64,000 nucleotides of DNA from Trema orientale (GCA_002914845.1 JXTC01000082.1:228520-292519), one strand, 5' to 3'. Shown: positions 36,025 to 47,935, numbered from the stretch's first letter. Numbers and translations are program-made. The notes: generated by a model from the sequence alone, not told the origin.

Positions 36025-36365
36025 GAACTTTACGACTAAGTGTAGTGGTTTGATGTAAGGTAGTAGTCAGTAGAGGTAGAGGTCATGGGTTCGAAAATTG
36101 AGTAGCTCATTTGGGACTTTTAAATATGACTGCTTATTTCCTATTAGCCCAAGATCCGATGTAGAGTACCCACACCTACACCATAAGCATGCCTTGCTGG
36201 CAATTACATTCAGTGGGGCTAGAGTGATGCGTTCCATCGCCCGATGAGATAAGACTATCACAAAGACCCTTATTGAATATTCCCGTTAGTAGGTTCGGAA
36301 GTTTTTATGGTCATGCCTAGAGAGAGATACCACTATGATCGCCTCCTTCATTTTTTTTTTAATAT
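36025..36365 (+). mobile_element. Possible tRNA-derived SINE
   Basis: GACTAAGTGTAGTGGTTTGA (A-box-like) is followed 45 bp later by CATGGGTTCGAAAATTGAG (B-box GGTTCGANNNT at about 36088). About 270 bp of tRNA-unrelated body and a T-rich tail (36350-36361) follow. This is the layout of plant SINEs. No coding capacity; target duplication not identified. Confidence 0.55.
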
Positions 36366-36820
36366 CAAAAAAATCTTTATCGAATAAGTCTAGAGTGAAA
36401 TTTAATCTTGTTTCTATATTCTTAATTTGTTTAGTATCTTATTATATTAAAATTTGAAACTAACAACACTATTATTCGGTGGAGTAAAATTAGATAAATA
36501 ATTTTGTTCTTCTTTTTAGGAAAAGCAAGTGAGAGATTGTAACCAGTGAATTAATATTATTTTGTAAATGATTTGTCAGTGATTTCTCTCTCAATCATAC
36601 ACATATGTTTTTTGCTTGAAATATGAAATAAAATATAAAGTTTTATATTTATATAATTATTGCAAAATATTTCCAAGCACGACGATTTACAATATAAAAC
36701 TAAAGAGGTGTAAAACCATTAATTTAAGAAAAGAAAAAGAAATAAAAAAAGAAAAAAGAAGATTAAATTGCTGAGCCTCTCCAAATTTAACATAAAAGCA
36801 CCATAACCGACAACTTAAGG

Positions 36821-37212
36821 ACTAGTTTGGTATTATTGTATTGTGCTGTAACCCTGTTGTAACTATATTATGAGCAAGAAACAGCTATGAGAAAAAAGAT
36901 GTAGGCGTCTGATAAATTTAATCTACAAATTTTTGTGTTTTTTAAAAACAGCATCTAAGTGTTTGCTAAACTATAAATTATGTATGCTATAAAGTGATTT
37001 TATAAACAATTTGTATTATGGACGCATATTAGTTTTGAAAAATAACCATTACTATGTTTTTTAAATTCTGTTTAAATTGGTGGTTATGTAATAACTTTTA
37101 AAATCTGTTGATCAAAGCAGAAACTTGTCAAATACTCCTCACTCCCAATTTTTTTGTTTACTGCTTTTTAAAAGCTAAAACCAGCAGCTATAATTAATCC
37201 TAAACAAATCCC
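36821..37212. mobile_element. Possible Tourist-like element
   Basis: The left end GGACTAGTTTGGTATTATTG resembles the inverted right end GGGATTTGTTTAGGATTAAT. TAA precedes the left end; the right flank is AAA. About 390 bp, no frame. The call rests only on imperfect ends. Confidence 0.4.
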
Positions 37213-37508
37213 AAAATACACGTGTATGTCGTGAGTGTTTGCACCTCTAAAAGCAATAAAAAGTTGATAGGAAAAAGAGCTAGTACACTCCGCAATTTGT
37301 GTAGTGATTATTATTATTCTTTTTTTGTGTAGTGATTATTATTAATTTTTTTGTCTTTTCTGCTTGAATACTTTAGTGAACTTATTGTCACAATTTTAAG
37401 CCCTAAAAAAAAAAAACAACTTACATTGGGTTGATGTAGGTAGGATATGCTTAATTATATTATATGTTTAGTATATTATTATCCTAGACTAAATTTATTA
37501 TTGATGAT

Positions 37509-38834
37509 TAGGCATGTTAATTCGGGCTAGGCCCAATGAGGTTCGGTAAAGTGGCTCATAGGCTGGGCCGGCCCAGCTCGCTAATTTTAGGGACTGGGCT
37601 AGGCCTGGGATTCAAGACCTGGCCCAGCCCGATCATGCGAGCTACCTAGCCCCCTTTTTTTTTTGCCCAGAACTATCTGGGCCTTTAAAAAAATATTTTC
37701 TTATACTATAAATTCCCTACACTCTCCACTCTTTCTTCACACTTATAATTTTCAAATACTCTCTTATTCTTCTCTAAATATCTAATTATATTCTCAATTT
37801 TATCTTTTTTTCTCTTATCTAATTACTATTTACTAATTATTAGTAATTATATTTTATAGTTTCCAAACTCTTCACAACTCATGAAGCTTAATTCAAGGTA
37901 TAATTCAATTTATTTATCATATTTATCTTTTTAATTTCTTTAATTTGTAGTATATTTAGTTGTTTACTATTATTACTAGTATAATAGTTTGTAGTTACTA
38001 GTTTGTAGTTCTACAATACTTTATTTTTAATTTCAGTTCAATTGTAATTATTTATAATTAAGATAGTAGTTCATTAGTTTGTAGTTTGTAGAAATTTTAT
38101 TAAAATATTATATTTTTAATTTCAATTAATTTGTAATTTATAGTAGTTTACAATTAAGTTAGTAGAAAGTTTATTATATATTTTTAATTTCAATTAATTT
38201 ATAATTTATAGTTGTGTATAATTAAGTTACTAGAGAGTTTATTAGTGATAAAATCATAATTAATGATATACTAGTTTTTTCAAGTAATAATGATGAGTCA
38301 TAAACTTATAAACTCATAAACAATGATGATGAGTCATAAACTCATAATTAATGATATATTTATTTTTTCAAGTAATAATGAGAAGTCAAAAAAATAAAAA
38401 CTCATAAACAATGATGATGAGTCATAAACTCATAATTAATGATATATTTATTTTTTCAAGTAATAATTTGAATTGTAATAAATAATCATAAATAAAATCA
38501 AATTTCAATATTTCAAATTTATTTGTTTCTTTATTATTTTAATATTTTTATTATAATTCTAAATAATTTTCTTAATAAAAATTCAATTAATAAGTTTAAA
38601 CTTAACTTGTTGATAAAAAGTTGTAAAAAATAATTAAATAGCAAAAAAAAAGAGGGCCAAGAACGGGCCTGCCTGCTTCAAGCCCGGCCTGGCCTAGTCT
38701 TGGCCCACTAAAAAGCACGGCGGGCTAACAGACTGGGCCTTATTTTTTTTTACGGGCCGGGCTGGCCCGTCCAAGGCCTGACCCGCTCGCCCCCTTAAGC
38801 CCGTCAGGCCAGCCTGCCTATTTTGCCACATCTA
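37509..38834. mobile_element. Non-autonomous hAT element with perfect 8-bp target duplication
   Basis: Ends TAGGCATG... and ...ACATCTA (inverted: TAGATGTG), the hAT pattern. Flanked by TTGATGAT at 37501-37508 and 38835-38842. Subterminal regions are GC-rich with many GGCCC/GGGCC words (about 37525-37690 and 38655-38815), while the middle kilobase is very AT-rich. The middle holds an 88-bp tandem duplication (38311-38398 and 38399-38486, start AACTCATAAACAATGATGAT). No transposase frame. Confidence 0.9.
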
Positions 38835-38842
38835 TTGATGAT

Positions 38843-40256
38843 ATTAGAATGTGGAATAAAAATGCATTTTATTTAATTTAAATTTGAAAAATAAAAAAAG
38901 TATATTAAAGTAGAACTCACTAGCATTGAAAAATACATAATGGAGATGGACTCACTAGTAATAATGAATTCCACACTTTTGAATGGGTTTATTTATTCTG
39001 CTTAAATGGGTGATATTGATTTTAAGGGTATGAATTATTTATCCTAATATCAATGTGTCATCAAACATATGAATAGGAATAAATAATTCTTATTTCAAAT
39101 AGAACTCACTAGCATTGAAATACACAATATAGATCGTCCTGTTATTTTTTTTTATGGTTTGTCCTACTACTACTATTATTATTTAGTTTTGTCATTTAGT
39201 AAGATTTTAGTAGTGGGAATTAATGATAGAGACGTGTGTGCATAAAAGAAAGAGTGAGTAACCTTAAAAAAAAAAAAAAAAAAAGAAAGAAAGAAAGAAA
39301 AATCAATGATTTTCTCTCTTTCTTTAATTTACTTTTTTGTTTTATCCTATTATTAATCGGTTTTGGTACTTGACAGTGATTATGAGAGATTTATACGCTT
39401 AAAAGATAGTGTGAGTAACATTTTAAAAAAAATAAAACATAAAAAGAGAGCATGTGACTATATGAGTAAATACGTCTATGTAAATTACATTTTTTTCATT
39501 AATCATTAGTTGTCTTCCTTTAAGAGAGTATGTGACTATATGAGTAAATACGTCTACGTAAATTACATCTTTTCATTAATCATTAGTTGTCTTCTTTTTT
39601 TAAAAAAAAAAATAGAGCTTTAACTAATGACCACCACTTAATATAAATTTAAAAGAAAATATCACATACACACTACCAAGACTTGAACCCCTAACCCCCC
39701 AAATTCACACACACATCTCTAAAGTCTTGGACCAACTGAAGGCTTGAACCCTAGTTGGCATCATTAATTGTCTTCCTTATATATATTTATATTATTTTTT
39801 GGAAAAATACCTTCTACCGTTTCTCATTTTTTTCTTTCTTCTGAGAAGTCGTTTTTTCATCTCTTTTTATGAAGTGTATTGTATTTTTAACTTCATTAAC
39901 AATAGATTTTCAAGAAAAATAATAATTATCTTTAATAAATCAATAAAATTATTGTTTTGTGAAAATAACTTTGAATCAAGTATCAGCCATCTCTTCTTTT
40001 ATTATTATTATTTCAATATTTCAATAATTATCTTTAAAGAATGCTTTATCTTTTTTTTTGTTTAATAAGTTTATTTGATAAATGTAAACTACTACTCACA
40101 TGTGTATAAAAAAGTCTCCATTTTATCATATAAATTAAACCTAATTAGTTATATTCTTTTGGAAAAATATTTTTTTTAAAGAAAATCTATTATATCAAAT
40201 TACTTTATTTTCTAAATATTTTTTTGTGTTATTTGATGACGACAATTATACATGCC
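38843..40256. other. AT-rich intergenic DNA with a 78-bp tandem duplication
   Basis: 39446-39523 and 39524-39600 are near-identical units starting GAGAG(C/T)ATGTGACTATAT. Earlier, 39215-39265 and 39370-39425 share a GAGTGAGTAAC/GTGTGAGTAAC block. No genes. A SINE-like piece at 39655-39765 is listed separately. Confidence 0.6.
39655..39765 (-). mobile_element. Possible tRNA-derived SINE head, minus strand
   Basis: Reverse complement: AACTAGGGTTCAAGCCTTCA, GTTGGTCCAAGAC (A-box-like), then about 35 bp later GGGGTTCAAGTCTTGG (B-box GGTTCAAGTC). Only the tRNA-like head is evident; no body or tail was delimited. Confidence 0.45.
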
Positions 40257-40259
40257 TAA

Positions 40260-40687
40260 GGCTATGTTTGGTAGGAAGGAAAAGGGAAAGGAAGGAAAAA
40301 GTTTGAGGGAAAAGTAGATGGAAACAAAAAAATTGGGTTGTTTGGTAGGAGGGAAGCAGGAAGGGAAGAGAAAAGAAGAAGGAAAAGGGGAGGGAAAAGA
40401 ATAGTGGGCCCCACACAAAAGATTTTCTCCCAAAAATGAGGAGAAAAGGGGAAGAAAAAGTTTTTATTAATGTATGAGATTGAATTTATAAAAATAATTT
40501 TATACATTAATTTTAAAATTTGAACAATAAGGACAAAATAGTTATTTTAAAATAAACTAATTTTCTTTCCTCCCTACATACCAAACAACAATGGAGGAAA
40601 GACACTTTCCTTTCCATCCTACACATTTTCTTTCTCTCTTAATTTTTCTTTCCCTCATACTTTTTTTTCACTCTACTAAACATAGCC
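40260..40687. mobile_element. Tourist-like (PIF/Harbinger) element with TAA target duplication
   Basis: Terminal inverted repeat GGCTATGTTTGGTAG / CTACTAAACATAGCC, flanked by TAA at 40257-40259 and 40688-40690. Purine-rich GGAAGG/GGGAAA words fill the left arm and CTTTCC words the right arm, so the whole 428 bp can fold back. GGGCCCCACA lies near the middle. The open frames on its minus strand are products of this composition. Confidence 0.85.
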
Positions 40688-41569
40688 TAAGGCATGTACT
40701 AGTGTGTATATACATATATATATATATATGCAGTTAACTTTTCATGTATGTAACTAATATAGAATAATTTCATATTTGATTTTGGATAAGATGCTGCTTG
40801 GGAATGACATATTACCACAACTCAAGATTTAGACTTACTGCCCTCTTTTTATAACAACTCCTTAGTAATGATCACTTGTCATATTTTCTCAGACTAGTCT
40901 TAGAACAACCCTCACTCTCTTACAATTATAGACTTTGACCAAAGAACATTTTTTTCTTCTTTAATAAGTAGCAAGTAACTTCTCTGTGGACTTGCATCAT
41001 CCTCATAATTAGTCAAAATAAAAAAAGATCATCCTTATAAAATATCTTTGAATAAGCCACACTCAATGGATTTCTTGTGATCTTATAATTGGAAAGATTT
41101 TTCCTTAAGAAAAATATACGGAAAGATTTTATCTAGACTTGATTTGTTTTTTTTTTCTTATTATCATTATCAAAAGAAAATTTTAATTTTCTTAGTAAAA
41201 AAAGAATATTGATATTTATATATAATTAGGGAGAGGCTCATATAGTGATTTTGTAAAATCACTACCAATAGATATAATAAAAACATTATTAATAGGCTTA
41301 ATTATCCATTGTTTGTTTTCCATTAACTTTTTTTGTTTTTTTTTCTCTTTTAAGAAGTTTCATTTTGTATATACACCCTATATATATATATACATTGGCA
41401 ACTATATATATATACATATATAATGCCCTTCAGTTAATAGATGACAATAAAGGATCAAGATTTCTCATTTTCAAATTAGAATTATATTTTTTTCATAAAG
41501 AAATATGAAGAATTCTCATTTTCAAATTAGAATTCTTTTCCAAAAGGAAATTAAAATATATATATATAT

Positions 41570-41809
41570 GGGCACCAATCCAGTAGGTATTTTTTTTTTT
41601 TTTACCTATGCATAAGTATTAATTGGGCCAATAAAAATTTTTTTTGCACATTTATTAATATTAAAAAGTAGGAGAAAGAAAAAGTATTAATGATGCACGT
41701 CTTTTCATGTATCTCATTTTAGCCGTTAGATCATTGTTAGATGATGATCTAACAGTTAAAAAAATACCTACACATAGGTAAAAAAAAAAAACCTACCAGA
41801 TTAGCAACC
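41570..41809. mobile_element. TA-tract MITE family, copy 4
   Basis: From GGGCACCAATCCAGTAGGTA to CCTACCAGATTAGCAACC, flanked by (TA)n on both sides. The core has GCCGTTAGATCATTGTTAGA and GATGATCTAACAG, a local inverted repeat. Confidence 0.9.
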
Positions 41810-42138
41810 TATATATATATATGAACGAAACCTAAAGAGAACACAAATGAAATAACATTAACTCATTCGATGGTGTTCTTTTTCCCCTCCTCTAGGTAGG
41901 TAGGTAGGTAGATTTACATGGCGTAGACAATTTAGTGAGGACAAAAAGAAAATAATATGGCTTGGGTTTGGTAGCTTTAACAATTCATTAGTTATATATT
42001 AATATATAAGTTCTTGTTCTCCGGAAAAAAAAAAAAGGAGTGTTGTTTAATTTCAAGACATCATATAACTGGTTGTTGAATAATGTCAGCAACCGCCAAT
42101 ATATGTTGGCTTTATATTTGTTAAATATATTAACGATC

Positions 42139-42775
42139 TTTGAATTATATTTATTGTATTATTTTATCTTTCGAATTTTTAACTTACATAATAATAACCG
42201 TTGAATTATGCAATTATTATAGTATTGACCTTTTTATCACAAACTGTTAATTTTTTAACAGAAAATAGACATAGACAAAATGTATTAATGGGTGTTATTT
42301 AATCCTACGAGTTATAATCTCGTTTTTTGCCATAATTACTAAACAGGTGCACTTTGCACAAAATTTATTTCTGTTAAAAATTAGGGCGCGTCTACAATAG
42401 GGGCGTCCCTACGTAGGGCCTTGTTTATACACCGTTTGATAGGAATCTGTGTATAAACAGATTCCTCACAGATTCCCATCAAACGATATATAAAGGGAGG
42501 CCTTACGTAGGGGCGCCCAAACTGTAGCCCTCCCCTAAAAATTAATAGTTTATTAAAAAAAATCATTGCATAAATCTTGGTAGTCTACTGTATTAAGTTA
42601 AAAATTCATAAGCTCATTCTTGACCACAATTACCAAACTATGTGCTCTATAATGACTTATTTCATTAAATATTTAACAATTTGTGACAAAATAATCATTA
42701 TTACAATAATTACATAATTCAAGAACCATTACTATATAAATTGAAAATTTAAAAGATAAATTAATACTATTGATA
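42139..42775. mobile_element. Inverted-repeat element, copy 2, interrupted by a MITE
   Basis: Matches 21601-22091 along its length (TTGAATTATATTTATT, AATTATGCAATTATTATAGT, ATCACAAACTGTTAATTTTT, TAATCTCGTTTTTTGCCATA). Long inverted arms as in copy 1. Without the nested 152-bp MITE and one 9-bp duplication it would be about 476 bp, close to the 491 bp of copy 1. Confidence 0.8.
42384..42535. mobile_element. Foldback MITE, 152 bp, 9-bp target duplication
   Basis: Almost entirely palindromic: left GGGGCGTCCCTACGTAGGGC and right CCTTACGTAGGGGCGCCC; further in CGTTTGATAGGAATCTGT and its inverse. Perfect TAAAAATTA duplications at 42375-42383 and 42536-42544. The 9-bp duplication points to the Mutator superfamily. 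GC-rich ends stand out in AT-rich surroundings. Confidence 0.9.
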
Positions 42776-43690
42776 TACTTAAGAAGCTATTAATATCATT
42801 AACCCTATTTTCAAACAATTAGACTTTTTCAATCACATCCATGACTTTCACTGCAAAGTGATTTGAATAATATTATTATTTATACTACACATGTTGCTGC
42901 TTCTTTGATAATTGTAACACATGTTGCTGCTTCTTTGGTAATTGTATTACTTTGCTTGACATTCATTCATGTAAAAACATATGTACACTCATTGATTTTA
43001 GAATAATTCATCTTGAAAATAGTCTTCTATTATTTTAATTACTTCGTTTCTGAAGTATTTTTAATTATTTTTAGGAGCGATTGAAAGGAATATTTTTTTA
43101 AATTAATAAATTATTCGGAAAAAGAGAACAAGGTTGCAGGACAGAAGAAAAAGACGAATCATATATATTAAGGAATGTTTTTTTTTTCTTTGAAACAAGA
43201 GCAATTAATTACAGTGTTTCCTAGAAAAAACAAAGTATGGGTAATTGTACTTTAACAGTGTTAAACTAGAGAAATCAAATTAAGAAATCAAATTAAACTA
43301 TATAAAAATAACTACCGATTTGAAAAATAAATAATAAATACTCTAATATTTTAGTTAATTAACCATTAAATCATAACCGTTAAATCTATATCGAATGGTC
43401 AAAAATTTTGTAACTATTGATAAGTATATATCAAAATTATTATTAGAGTCTCACACAAATAAATATATTTTATAATAACCGGTGAAAATTAAATAAAACG
43501 CATGCATGTGGAACAAGAACGGTAGAACCCATACCACAGATTCACACAGTCACCTCCATGCACCACCGCCACCTACTCTAAGGCCATATCAGCTAGTCTC
43601 AAAGTATTACACTTTCACGTACATATATATCCTTTGATTCAATTTGGAAGGATATATCTTCCTTTTCTTTATATCTAGTACTGTTAAGTC
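42776..43690. other. AT-rich intergenic DNA
   Basis: No gene or clear element. A short duplicated phrase, ACATGTTGCTGCTTCTTTG, appears at about 42891 and 42917. Nothing else recognised. Confidence 0.4.
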
Positions 43691-44870
43691 GGGTTATTCG
43701 TCAGTTAAATTACGATAGCAAAATTGCAGTACTTTGAACAAAAATAAAAACAGAAGCACACAAATTTTATCATAGTTCAATACAATCAAGTTGTGCTACA
43801 TCTACGGGACCTAGTCCAATACGCAATAATCCACTAGAAATATGAGAGAAGTACAAATACAGGCAATGTATTCTAGAAATCCCTTCTAGTTGTTGCCGAT
43901 TTGAACTTCGATTTCTTCTGTCGAGATTGCATCTTTAACCTAGTATTGAACTCCCTTCAACTGCTGTTCTTGAGCTTTCTAGCTCCAACACACAAGATTC
44001 CTCTCATACCTAGTCAATCACAAGCTCCTACAAGTGAAATGGTTGTTGAACTCCCTTTAGCTCTTGTTAATATTGAGCTTCCCAGCTCCAGCACAAACAC
44101 AAAGTTCCCTCTTCTGTTCAAATCACCGTCGAGCACCACCAATTACTGTAATTAATAGCTGACTCTATAGAAAAAGAAACTTAGAGCAAAATAATACAAT
44201 AACTCTAAGAAAATTAAACTTGTTGCCAAAGCAAGTGAGCCTATGAAAATATCTCTCAAAATAATGCTCAAATGGCGTAGTCTCATCAGGGACAAAACTT
44301 CCTATATATAGGAAAGTACAAGACGACAAAAATGATTGCACATAAGGATAAAAGCTAAAAGAATCATCTTGTCAAAACAAATTAAAACTCTGATGAGACA
44401 AACTCAATATTGATATTTATATTATAAAACTAAAGGTGTCATATTGTCTAAACAATCAGTCATACTGATAAGAGAAACAATTTCAGATCTAAAGGTGTCA
44501 TGACAAAATAATCTGTTACATTGATGAAATAAACAAAGTTAAACTTACTAAAAAAAGTCAAATTTAAATGTAACATCTTGACTAGATAATTTGAGATACA
44601 AATGAGACAGACTCATATAATTCCATACCAAATAAAGATTGTGTTATATGATCAATAGTTGAATTATGCAAACTGCATAACACAACACCTAAATCATTGA
44701 AACCAAGATAGTGAAAACTTCAAGAGTAGATCATCAAAACAGCTTTGATGCCGATTACACAGTATAAAACAAATTAACACAAAGATAGAAAATACAAATG
44801 AATTATAATATAAAATATTATTCATTACAACCCATAAGATCATAAAGTGTCAAACTGATACATGCACTCT
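43690..44870 (-). mobile_element. LTR-retrotransposon remnants, minus strand
   Basis: Minus strand: a TATA-like CCTATATATAGG at 44300-44312; a U5-like stretch with GGACTAGGTCCCGTAGATGT, GAACTATGATAAAATTTGTG at about 43830-43755, similar in style to Copia LTR ends; and a possible degenerate primer site TCGGCATCAAAGC (44741-44753) resembling TGGTATCAGAGC. The pieces cannot be ordered into one element with confidence. The plus frame at 43901-44155 is not a recognised protein. Confidence 0.4.
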
Positions 44871-45184
44871 AACATTAGCTTACTTTTAGACTTGCGGATT
44901 ATTTTAGGAACCACCATTTAGATTATTTAAGATCTTAAATCAAAAGGATATCGGTATTAGGTGGAACTGTGCAAATGGGTGTTTGTTTATTGGAGGAAAT
45001 GTATACGACCATATATCTCTCTTGACAAATTTTGCTTTATCAACACGCGACAATAATATGTTCTGTAACTTAATCTTTCAGCAGTCTAATTTTAAAAAAA
45101 TCTAGAGATATTTATCAGCCAAATAATTCTTAGGCCTCTTGAATTGTTTATTAATAGTTCTTAAAATGGTGTGGATCTTTAGTT

Positions 45185-45570
45185 GGCAAAATTATATTGC
45201 GGAAATTTGATTTGTTATGGTAATTTTTTAAAAACAAATTAAAAAATCCCAGATTTTAAAATTATTTAAAAAATCTCGGATTTTAATTATAAAACTATTA
45301 CTTTTAAAAGTATTTAGAAAAATACTACATTTATTAATTGATTAGATACATTAAGAAATCAATCAATTTAACTAAGGTAATTTAGGTAACTTGATTGGTT
45401 ACCTCAAGTACTACTGAAAAATAATAATTTGAAAAAAAAAGTAATATTTTTGTAAAGATTAACTAAAGTATAATTTTCTAAAAAAACTTTCCAAAACGTG
45501 ATATTTTTTTAAATTAATTTGGGATTTTTCAAAAAAGTTTGCTCATCCAGGATTTTTCAATGAGGAAATT
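45185..45570. repeat. Dispersed repeat with GTTACC core, copy 2
   Basis: Outer arms with AAAAATCCCAGATTTTAAAA and inverse GGGATTTTTCAAAAAAG; inner AGTATTTAGAAAAATACTAC and AGTAATATTTTTGTAAAG; core 45365-45415 GGTAACTTGATTGGTTACC, itself a palindrome. Same architecture as 35.1, 57.7 and 58.7 kb. Confidence 0.6.
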
Positions 45571-46420
45571 AGGGTTTACACGGTGAATTACAAAAAGAAT
45601 TATATATATACGGTGCTTAAAAAATTTTGGCTAATCGCGTACGATATTATTTAGAAAAATACCATATTCTCGAAATAAGGCTTATTTCTCTTCCAAAACC
45701 ATTTGTGGCCCTTTAGTTTCTTCTTTCTTCCATTTTCTTCTTCATTTTCCATTATTCATTTTCTTCTTCTTCTTCTATTTTTCTGTTCGAGGGCTTCCAT
45801 TTGTTTCATTATCTTCCTCCATCTTCCATATCCATTGTCACATTTTGGCGGATTGGGTCAAGGTCGTCTGTATCAATACCGTCACAGTATTCAATTTTAT
45901 GATGGTAAGGGTTCTAAAAGCCATAGTTGAAGGAGAGCTATGGAGTTTGAGAGACTTAAAGGGGATTAAACCTCCGAGATGGGATGCAACAAAGAAGAGG
46001 AACTCCATTGTTTTACAATTATGAAGCATACAATTTGGATTTTGAACAAAAATTTTCTCAGTCACCAAACATTCAGGATTCTTTATGTATTGGTTTTTTT
46101 TCCTCCATTTTCATTTCTGTTTATCTGGATTATGACTGCGATTTTATTGATTCAATTAATATGGATATTATCTGATATTTGTTTTAGAAATGGGCTTTTG
46201 TTCTTTTTTGGAAATGCGAGACTTGAAATGCCAATGGGATTGATCAATACCTTGTGGCATCATAAATATTTAGTTAATATGCTTTGAAGTGACTCACGTA
46301 AAATATTTGCTAATATGATTTGAAGTGACTAAATGCTTCTCCTTGGGTGACCCATTTGTGTTTGATAAAATGCCTCAATAACAATAAAAAAAAACTTGAG
46401 ATATTGATTACTATGGCCGT
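45571..46420. other. Intergenic DNA, no recognised gene
   Basis: Short frames at 45703-45930 and 45979-46287 are rich in F, S and L from CTT/TTC repeats and AT-rich DNA; I see no domain. A decayed exon cannot be excluded. Confidence 0.35.
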
Positions 46421-47345
46421 ATCTTATTGGTAACTGGTGCTAATTATCAGTAACTAGTAGTTAAATTAATAATTAATTATCATATTGATTAATAGTAACT
46501 AATAACTCAAATTGGAAATCGATAACCAAATTTGTTACTGGTAACTTTAATAACTACTAACGAAATTAGTTACAGGTAACTAAAGTAATCGATAACAAAA
46601 TCAATAATCAGTAGCCAGATTGGTTATTAGTCCAAAATTATGACTGGTAACCAGAAATTATAAAGAATCAAAAAACAGTAACCAGTTTAGCAATAAATTT
46701 ACCAAAGAAACTAGAAACTAGTAACCAGTTTGGCATATTTTCTCTTTTATATTCACTAAGAATGAGGATAATCCCTCTATAACATTGAATAAAACTTCAT
46801 TTGTTTGGTGACCCTGCACTTTTTGAATTAAAAAATACGTACGATAATTAGTATCATTTATAAGGTTAATGCAAGTATTATATGTAGTATGGTACTAGTA
46901 ACTGATTACCAGCTGATTAATAGCTTCTAGTTACTGGTTACTAGATCATTAGTGTATACCAGATGAGAAAAGTTTATTAGTTATTATTACCATATGAAAA
47001 ATAGTTTTCAGTTACTAGTTACTAAATCATAACTGATTTCTAGTCACTTGTTACTAGTTGAAAACTGGTTACTAGTTACTTGTAACAAATTAAGAATTGG
47101 TTACCAGATCAAAACTAGTTTCTAGTTACTGGTTATCAGCTGAGAACAAATTTATAGTTACTGGTTACTAGCTAAGAATTAGTAAACAGATTAAAAGTAG
47201 TATCCAATCACTGGTTACAAATTAAGAACTCGTTTCCAGTTACTGGATACCGGTTAAGAACTAGTTACCAGATCAAAAATAGGCACCAGATGAATACTAT
47301 CAACAAGTTACAGGTTACCAATTGAGTAGTGGTTATAACTTAGTG
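46421..47345. repeat. Degenerate array of GTTACT/AGTAAC motifs (~0.9 kb)
   Basis: Almost continuous variants of GTTACTGGTTACTAG, AGTAACCAGTTT, AAGAACTAGTTACC over 46421-46735 and 46885-47345, with a plainer gap between. Unit length is irregular (roughly 15-35 bp). Both orientations occur, so many neighbouring pairs are palindromic (for example ACTAGTAACCAGT, CTGGTTACTAG). Similar words form the core of the four dispersed repeats listed here, especially 35225-35335. Confidence 0.75.
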
Positions 47346-47464
47346 GTAACTAACTGATTTATAATTTCCAATAAATTCACTGATTTATAATTTCCAATAA
47401 ATTCATAAGTTCTAGTAAACAAGTATATTATAGTTACGAGTCTAAGCAAAAAAAAAAAAGTATA

Positions 47465-47590
47465 AAAAGGAGAACAAAAAATAGAAACGATGGGATTCGA
47501 ATACGAACTAATCAAGTAGGAAAACAACAGAAGCACAACCTCAACCTGTAGGCCAAATGGTCTCCACGGCAGATTGTTACACTTTATATT
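47465..47590 (-). mobile_element. Possible tRNA-derived SINE head, minus strand
   Basis: Reverse complement contains CCATTTGGCCTACAGGTTGA (A-box-like) and, about 40 bp on, GTATTCGAATCCCATCG (B-box-like GNTTCGAATCC). A T-run follows. It lies 350 bp before the orphan GH3 promoter fragment. The short ORF across it has no meaning. Confidence 0.5.
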
Positions 47591-47935
47591 AAATAAAGTA
47601 CTTTTTTCGGAGTTGGATAAAATTACAAAAGTTGCCACCGCTTGTTTACACTGTACATTCACAATATTTTTAGCTTTGTTCTGTATGAAAACAATATTAT
47701 TTTGATGTACCATATATTTGTAATTCTTTTTATTTCTAAAGGTAGAATTCTTGAAAACCCTTTTTCAATTTTTGGCTCTTTGGGCTTGGAATTTTGTAAA
47801 AGGCCCATATTATATTTAATGTCTTTAAACAATGACTCATGATGTTATTAGTTCTATAATAATGGTCAAATATCCATCTCCAATCCAATTACTGGGTCCG
47901 AAAACACCACTGTGAGTGTGAGAACAAAAATAGGC

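Noticed and set aside
36080..36110. Functional tRNA gene at the GGTTCGA site
   Set aside because: No cloverleaf can be drawn around it by eye; only the internal promoter boxes resemble tRNA.
40212..40507. Serine/proline/phenylalanine-rich minus frames
   Set aside because: Generated by the purine-rich arm of the Tourist-like element.
45703..46287. Possible small membrane-protein gene
   Set aside because: Low-complexity CTT/TTC coding, no start context or family match; AT-rich DNA often gives such frames.
46421..47345. CRISPR-like array
   Set aside because: No constant repeat or spacer lengths, motifs occur in both orientations, and the context is a plant nuclear genome.
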